DNA of 64,000 bases. Source: JAEZBP01 sp963832725. GTDB taxonomy: Bacteria > Myxococcota_A > Polyangia > Polyangiales > Sandaracinaceae. Positions 59,338 to 64,000 of the stretch are shown here, piece after piece. The stretch covers positions 62,001 to 126,000 of the forward strand of contig CAWHVG010000005.1 of assembly GCA_963832725.1 (NCBI GenBank), in the 5' to 3' direction. The stretch's first letter is position 1. Each line of letters begins with the position of its first letter. A program made the translations under genes and the position numbers. The notes under the pieces are model-generated. The model ran no database searches. It saw nothing but the letters and a program-made list of their open reading frames with translations, and was not told the DNA's origin.

Positions 59338-60267
59338 ATGACCGAGCCCGAGCGCTTCACCCTCACCGCCCCCGACGGGCTGCCCATCCACTGCACGAAG
59401 TGGGTCCCGTCCGGCGAGCCCACCGCCACCGTCCAGCTCGCCCACGGGATGGCCGAGCACGTCGGCCGCTACGACGGGCTCGCCCGCCGTCTCACCGAGA
59501 AGGGCTGGATCGTCTACGGCAACGACCACCGCGGACACGGCCGCTCGGTGCCCGAAGGCGAGGTGCCCGGCCACATGGGCGAGGACGGCTTCGACCACGC
59601 CGTCGAGGTCGTCCACCGGCTGGCGCAGACGATCGCCGAGGCCCATCCGGGCACGAAGCACGTCCTCTTCGGGCACTCGATGGGCTCGTTCATGGTTCAG
59701 CGGATGCTCTACGCGCACCCGGACGACGCCGACGTGGCCGTCCTCTCCGGCTCGAACGGCAAGCCGCCCGCCCTGGCCACCGCCGGCCGCTACGTCGCGC
59801 GCCTCGAGCGGATGCGCCTCGGCCCGCGCGGAAAGAGCAAGGTCCTCGACGCGCTCTCGTTCGGCGACTTCAACAAGAAGTTCAAGCCGAACCGGACGGC
59901 TTTCGACTGGATCTCCAGCGACCCGGCGGAGGTCGATGCCTACGTCGAGGATCCGATGTGCGGGTTCCTGTGCACGACGCAGACCTGGATCGACCTGCTC
60001 GACGCCCTCCCCTCGCTGACCGCCCCCGAGAACGTGGCGCGGATCCCGAAGGAGCTGCCGATCTACGTCGTCTCCGGCGGCGCCGATCCGGTCGGCGAGA
60101 GCGGGCGCGGCGTGATGCGGCTCGTCGACGCCTACCGCGGGGCGGGGCTGCGCGGCGTGGAGGTCCGGCTCTACCCGAACGGCCGCCACGAGATGCTGCA
60201 CGAGCGGAACGCCGACGAGGTGATCGACGCGCTGATCGGTTGGCTCGAGGGAGCGCTGGCACGCTGA
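59338..60267 (+). CDS. alpha/beta hydrolase, monoacylglycerol-lipase/lysophospholipase type
   Basis: The protein has 309 residues. It has the nucleophile elbow GHSMG (about 121-125), oxyanion region QLAHGMAEH, HRGHGRS, catalytic Asp in SGGADPVGE and His in GRHEMLHE. It belongs to the Hydrolase_4/S33 group that cleaves monoacylglycerols or lysophospholipids. No signal peptide. It is divergent from the pirin gene with about 95 bp between starts. Confidence 0.88.
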   Translation: MTEPERFTLTAPDGLPIHCTKWVPSGEPTATVQLAHGMAEHVGRYDGLARRLTEKGWIVYGNDHRGHGRSVPEGEVPGHMGEDGFDHAVEVVHRLAQTIAEAHPGTKHVLFGHSMGSFMVQRMLYAHPDDADVAVLSGSNGKPPALATAGRYVARLERMRLGPRGKSKVLDALSFGDFNKKFKPNRTAFDWISSDPAEVDAYVEDPMCGFLCTTQTWIDLLDALPSLTAPENVARIPKELPIYVVSGGADPVGESGRGVMRLVDAYRGAGLRGVEVRLYPNGRHEMLHERNADEVIDALIGWLEGALAR

Positions 60268-60394
60268 GGGGCGCCGCGCGGTCTCGCGTAGAGAACGCGA
60301 CGCCGCAAGCGGAGCCGGGCCGCGCGCGGGAAGCAGGCGGCGCGCTGGCGTATGCTCGGCTCGTCCCACGAACACCCAGTCACCCGGAACAGCA

Positions 60395-60500
60395 GTGAGT
60401 GGTAAATCCCGGCGAGCCATCGGCGTGCGAATCAAGGAACGACGACGAGGAATACCAAAGGTATTTCGAGGAGGAGTGACGCTGAGTCGCGCGTCGAGGG
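60395..60500 (+). repeat. dispersed hairpin family A, copy 3
   Basis: It contains AATACC-AAA-GGTATT (60451-60465) then TCGAGGAGG and CGTCGAGGGCCGG. Compared with copy 1 the stem bases differ on both arms but pairing is kept. It lies just upstream of the Sel1 lipoprotein gene. Confidence 0.6.
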
Positions 60501-60554
60501 CCGGTGGGGTTTTGCCACGAATCGCTGAGACGGGTGACTAGTTTAGGAGGAACG

Positions 60555-61541
60555 ATGCGCGTCATCCGCGACGCTTCGCTCTCGTTGGTCGCCTGTCTGC
60601 TCTCTGCCTGCGGCGGTGCGCCGCCGCCGACCCCGGCTCGCGCGGCCGGGCCGCCCGCGCCCAGCGAGCTCGCGCAGCGTTGTGATGCCGGTGAGGCCCA
60701 ACGCTGCCTGGAGCTCGGTCGACACTACTTCCACGGCGCCGGCGTGCATCAGGACCTCGAACGTGCCCGGGCGCTCTTCCAGCGCGCCTGCGACGCGGAC
60801 ATCCCGCAGGGCTGCGGCGACCTGGGCGTCATGCTGGTGACCGGGCACGGCGGCGCGGAGGACCTCCAGCGCGCGCAGCCCCTGCTCCAGCGCGGATGCG
60901 AGGGCGACGACGGGCGCGCGTGCGACAACCTCGGATTCCTCTACGCGTCGGGCCGAGGCGTGGCGCAGGACTTCGCGCAGGCGCGCGACCTCTTCGATCG
61001 CTCGTGCGAGGCCGGCACCGCCGAAGGATGCACGGATCTCGGCGTGCTCTACTTGAACGGCGAGGGCGTGGCCCAGGACGTCTCGCACGCCGCCGAGCTC
61101 TTCGACCGCGCGTGCGACGGTGGAGTAGCGCGAAGCTGCAGCGCCCTCGGCATCCTCTACGCGCACGGTCAGGGCGTCGATCGCAACGTCAATCGGGCAC
61201 GCGAGCTCCTCTCGCGCGCCTGCCGCGAGGGCGTGGCAAGCGCATGCGAGCACGCGCAGCAGCTCCCGGGCGGCGCCGAGAGCCCGGAGGCGAGCGGGGC
61301 CGGCGCGAGCAACGCCGACGGCACGACCGGCGGCGCTGGCGCGAGCACCGGCGCTGGCGCGAGCACCGGCGCTGGCGCGAGCGACACTGACGCGAGCGAC
61401 ACTGACGCGAGCGCGAACACCGGCGGCACCGAGACCGGCGCGAGCACCGGCGAGACCACCCCCGAGACGGGTACGGGCGGTCCGAGCACGGACGGATCGC
61501 CGCCATCGCGAGCCGAAGAAGACGCCCCGGCCGACGGCTGA
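60555..61541 (+). CDS. Sel1-repeat lipoprotein
   Basis: The protein has 328 residues from ATG 60555 with a perfect TAGGAGG five bases upstream. The lipobox LLSAC is near residue 19. Five to six Sel1-like repeats (LGRHYFHGAGVHQDLERARA type) cover residues 40-240; each has two cysteines in the pattern of secreted cysteine-rich Sel1 (Hcp-like) proteins. The tail (245-328) is low complexity with GASTGA and DTDAS repeats. It is probably a periplasmic or surface scaffold for protein contacts. Confidence 0.85.
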   Translation: MRVIRDASLSLVACLLSACGGAPPPTPARAAGPPAPSELAQRCDAGEAQRCLELGRHYFHGAGVHQDLERARALFQRACDADIPQGCGDLGVMLVTGHGGAEDLQRAQPLLQRGCEGDDGRACDNLGFLYASGRGVAQDFAQARDLFDRSCEAGTAEGCTDLGVLYLNGEGVAQDVSHAAELFDRACDGGVARSCSALGILYAHGQGVDRNVNRARELLSRACREGVASACEHAQQLPGGAESPEASGAGASNADGTTGGAGASTGAGASTGAGASDTDASDTDASANTGGTETGASTGETTPETGTGGPSTDGSPPSRAEEDAPADG

Positions 61542-61677
61542 ACGCGCCGCGCGCTCTCTCTCCCTCACCCCGCACGTCGGTGGGTCGACACCGAGGCCGA
61601 GGAGTGGGCGGCGCCGCAGCCATCGCGTACGGCCGACGCCCTCGCCTCGGCCGCGAGGCGCATGGCATGGTCGCCCG

Positions 61678-63097
61678 GTGGAGGCGCCCAAGGATTTGCC
61701 GCGCGGCGCGTTCGCGACCCTCGCCTGCGCGCTACCGCTCGCGCTCTTCGCGCTGCACCACGACCTCGGTCATCGCGGGGACCTGGCGTTCTTCCACGAC
61801 TGGTATCTCGCGTTTCGCGCGTCGCCGGCGTTCTACCCGGATGGTCCCGGGCTGAACTATCCGATCGTCGGCGTGCTCATCGTGTGCGGTCCCGCCGCGC
61901 TCCTCGATCGCCTCTCGGGCGCGCCGCTCGATCTCCCGGCTTTCGTCCTCGTGCTCAAGGTCACGCTCATCGCGGGCGAGATCGCGTTCGTCTTCGCGGC
62001 CGCCGCGCTCGCCCGCGCGCTCGGCCAGCGCCGCCCGCGCCTTCTGGCAGTCCTGCTCTACCTGCTCCCGTCCTCCTGGGCGGGAGGCGCGTGGTTCGGT
62101 CAGATCGACGTCTTCGGCAACGTCTTCCTGCTCACCTCCGCCGCGGAGCTCGTCGCGTTCTCGCGACGCGGCACGACGCGGCGGCTCGCGCTCGGCCTCG
62201 GCGCGCTCGCGATGGCGTTGCTCACGAAGCAGCTCACTTTCTTCGCGGCGCCGGCGCTGCTCGCCCTCGCCGCGCGCGGGCTCGTGTCCCCACTCCGACC
62301 TCCGTTCCGCGCTTTCGTCGAAGCAGCACGAACCGTCCCTCCGTCCGGAGCTCGAACCGTACCGGCGTCCCGAAGCTCGTGCTCGGACATGCCGAAACCC
62401 GGAACGAACGTCGAGCGGCCCGCACCAGGGAGGCATCCCCGACCGAGCGCGATCGTCGTCGCCGCCATCACACCGCTGCTCCTGGTAGCAGCCGATCCGT
62501 TCCTCACGCTGCCGGACGGGTTCCGCTCTCACCTCGCGTTCGTGCTGGCGCGCGGCTCCTCGCACGGCGAGCTGGCCGTCGCCAGCGGCGCCAGCATCTG
62601 GTCGCTCTTCGTGCCGGGCGGCACGCCCGCCGCCGACGTCCGCGTGCTCGGGCTCTCCAGTCAGGGTGATCGGCTGGATCCTGTGGGCGCTCGTCATGGC
62701 GTTCGCGACGAAGCGCGCGCTCGACCCGACGGAGGAGCCGAACGAGCCGCGCGCCGCGGAGCGCCGGCTGGTGGCGCTGGCCGGGATCGGCGAGCTGGCG
62801 ATGGCGACGCTCCTCACGGGAGTCCACGAGCGCTACCTGGTCCACGCCGTGGCGCTGCTCTTGTTGGCGGCGCAGCCGGGCTGGCGACGCGTGCTGGGCT
62901 GGGCCACGGGCGCGCTCGCGGGGACGTTCGTCCTCGCCAGCCTCCACGACGACGCGCTCACCGGCCCGCTCCGCCTCCTGGGCCGCCCCGAGCCCTTGGC
63001 GGTCGTGAGCTCGCTCTGGCTCATCGCCTGGCTCGTGCCCCAATCTCCGGCGCGCGCCGCTCCGGAGCCGGTGGCGCCCCCGCGGAGTTCGGGGTAG
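61678..63097 (+). CDS. polytopic membrane glycosyltransferase-like protein (one frame break)
   Basis: Opened by GTG 61678 (start uncertain). At least eight membrane helices are seen, with an early HHDLGHRGDLAFFHDWYLAF loop and WAGGAWFGQIDVFGN, resembling GT-C (mannosyltransferase/PIG-M-like) enzymes that use polyprenyl-linked sugars. Near 62655 the frame slips by one base; the continuation VIGWILWALVMAF...TGVHERYLVHAVALLLLA ends at 63097. The HERYLxH motif is typical of GT-C proteins. Residues about 208-243 are an in-frame insertion of a 105-bp dispersed repeat, in a loop between helices. Confidence 0.65.
62302..62406. repeat. 105-bp element with terminal inverted repeats, copy 2
   Basis: It starts CCGTTCCGC and ends CCCGGAACG. 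Read on the minus strand it aligns with 1273-1378. It sits inside the glycosyltransferase gene, and being a multiple of three it keeps the frame open. Confidence 0.5.
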
Positions 63098-63122
63098 TAA
63101 GGGCTTCGTTCGCGTTTTGACT

Positions 63123-64000
63123 ATGCTCGAGCCCGAGCCAGAACAGAAGCGGCTCCCCCTCGAAGAGCTCGCGCGCCTCGTCCGAGGCCCCCGCGATCTG
63201 CTCTACACCTGGCGGGAGCTGGACATGAAGGCCCTCGGCCGCGTGTTGTGGCACGCCATCCTGGTGGGTGCCGCGGCCGGGCTCTTGTCGGCCGGCTTCT
63301 ACTGGGCGCTCGAGTGGTCGCAGTGGCTGCTCCTCGACAAGCTGGCCCACGTCTCTCTGCCGAGGCCGCTCGGCGAGTCGTCGATCATGCCACCCGTCGC
63401 GGACGGCCCCAGCCGCTGGTGGGTCGTCGCCCTGCTCCCGGCCACCGGCGGCCTGGCCTGTGGCCTCTTGGTCTACTTCTTCTGCCGCGACGCGGCCGGT
63501 CCCGGCGGCGACAAGTACATCCAGGCGTTCCACCAGAAGAGCGGGAACATCCCCTGGAACGTGCCGGTGGTGAAGGCGCTGGCCAGCCTGGTGACGCTCG
63601 CCACGGGAGGCGCGGTCGGCCGCGAAGGCCCGACCATGCAGATGGCCTCGGGCGTCGGCTCGCTCTTGGCCCGGCGGATGAAGCTCAGCGTGCGCGAGCG
63701 CCGCATCCTGGTCGTCGCCGGCGCCTCCGCCGCGACGGGCGCCATCTTCCAGACCCCGCTCGGAGCGGCAATCTACGGCGTCGAGCTCCTCTACCGCGAC
63801 GACTTCGAGACCGACGCGCTCATTCCCTCAATCCTGGCGTCGGTCACCGGCTACTCGGTCTTCACGACCATCCACGGCCAGGGCCACCTGCTGGCCACCG
63901 CGCACACCTACGCGTTCGACGCCCGCGCGCTGCCGCTCTACGCCGTGATGTCGATCGGCCTCTCGGTGGCCGGCGTCATCTTCGTGAAGGTCCGGCACGG
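63123..64000 (+). CDS. ClC-family chloride channel/antiporter, 5' part
   Basis: It starts at ATG 63123 and runs off the window (292 codons visible). Selectivity-filter motifs are present: GREGPTMQ (GxEGP) near residue 165 and the GAIFQTPLGAAIYGVELLY helix. A cytoplasmic N-terminus of about 40 residues precedes the first helix. The ClC type (channel or H+/Cl- exchanger) would be told by later residues outside the window. It follows the glycosyltransferase gene by 25 bp on the same strand. Confidence 0.88.
   Translation, partial: MLEPEPEQKRLPLEELARLVRGPRDLLYTWRELDMKALGRVLWHAILVGAAAGLLSAGFYWALEWSQWLLLDKLAHVSLPRPLGESSIMPPVADGPSRWWVVALLPATGGLACGLLVYFFCRDAAGPGGDKYIQAFHQKSGNIPWNVPVVKALASLVTLATGGAVGREGPTMQMASGVGSLLARRMKLSVRERRILVVAGASAATGAIFQTPLGAAIYGVELLYRDDFETDALIPSILASVTGYSVFTTIHGQGHLLATAHTYAFDARALPLYAVMSIGLSVAGVIFVKVRH

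Overview
The window is very GC-rich, single-chromosome-type bacterial DNA. Its gene content fits a Myxococcota (Polyangiales/Sandaracinus-like) genome: Hanks-type Ser/Thr kinases, a kinase fused to a cyclase-like domain, many lipoproteins with DAG-rich linkers after the lipobox, a Cys-ribbon protein with a GspC-type PDZ domain, c-type haem lipoproteins and a large RHS/SpvB locus. The phylum is inferred from content; no marker gene proves it.

Left flank (1-12.1 kb): haem proteins, an ABC exporter, a frame-broken beta-helix lipoprotein, a small kinase, three tRNA-like genes, a zincless Fpg/MutM glycosylase, and a polar amino-acid ABC importer whose binding protein and permease are fused.

Accessory island (12.2-32.8 kb): this holds two degenerate copies of an RHS/SpvB-type polymorphic toxin on the minus strand (18.4-24.3 and 30.2-32.8 kb). 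Each has a different C-terminal domain and a different candidate immunity gene. Interleaved with them, on the plus strand, are three copies of a module made of an Rpn-family PD-(D/E)XK nuclease gene, a Y1 (HUH) transposase gene and a ~230-bp hairpin-containing tail. Module 1 is split by a 2.6-kb serine-recombinase element whose exact ends can be read against the uninterrupted copy. Tails without a transposase, and an IS66 fragment, are bounded by the same short motif. The rpn genes carry a conserved internal Shine-Dalgarno plus ATG and four-residue repeats that vary in number, as in known Rpn gene-within-gene toxin-antitoxin systems. This is the most interesting part of the window.

Right flank (32.8-64 kb): a kinase/SRPBCC/cyclase fusion; a four-gene operon (gpmI, two M16 peptidase-like proteins, a membrane protein); a GspC-PDZ protein; an MpaB/Lcp-type oxygenase; a Ca2+-binding NOX5-like oxidase coupled to a pentahaem lipoprotein; a fused aconitase/isopropylmalate-isomerase; two SDR epimerases; an outer-membrane barrel; a pirin; a lipase; a Sel1 lipoprotein; a membrane glycosyltransferase; and the start of a ClC channel. 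Several small dispersed hairpin repeats lie between these genes.

Caveat: apparent +/-1 frame breaks occur across the window, even in otherwise well-conserved genes. Some may be assembly errors rather than biology.
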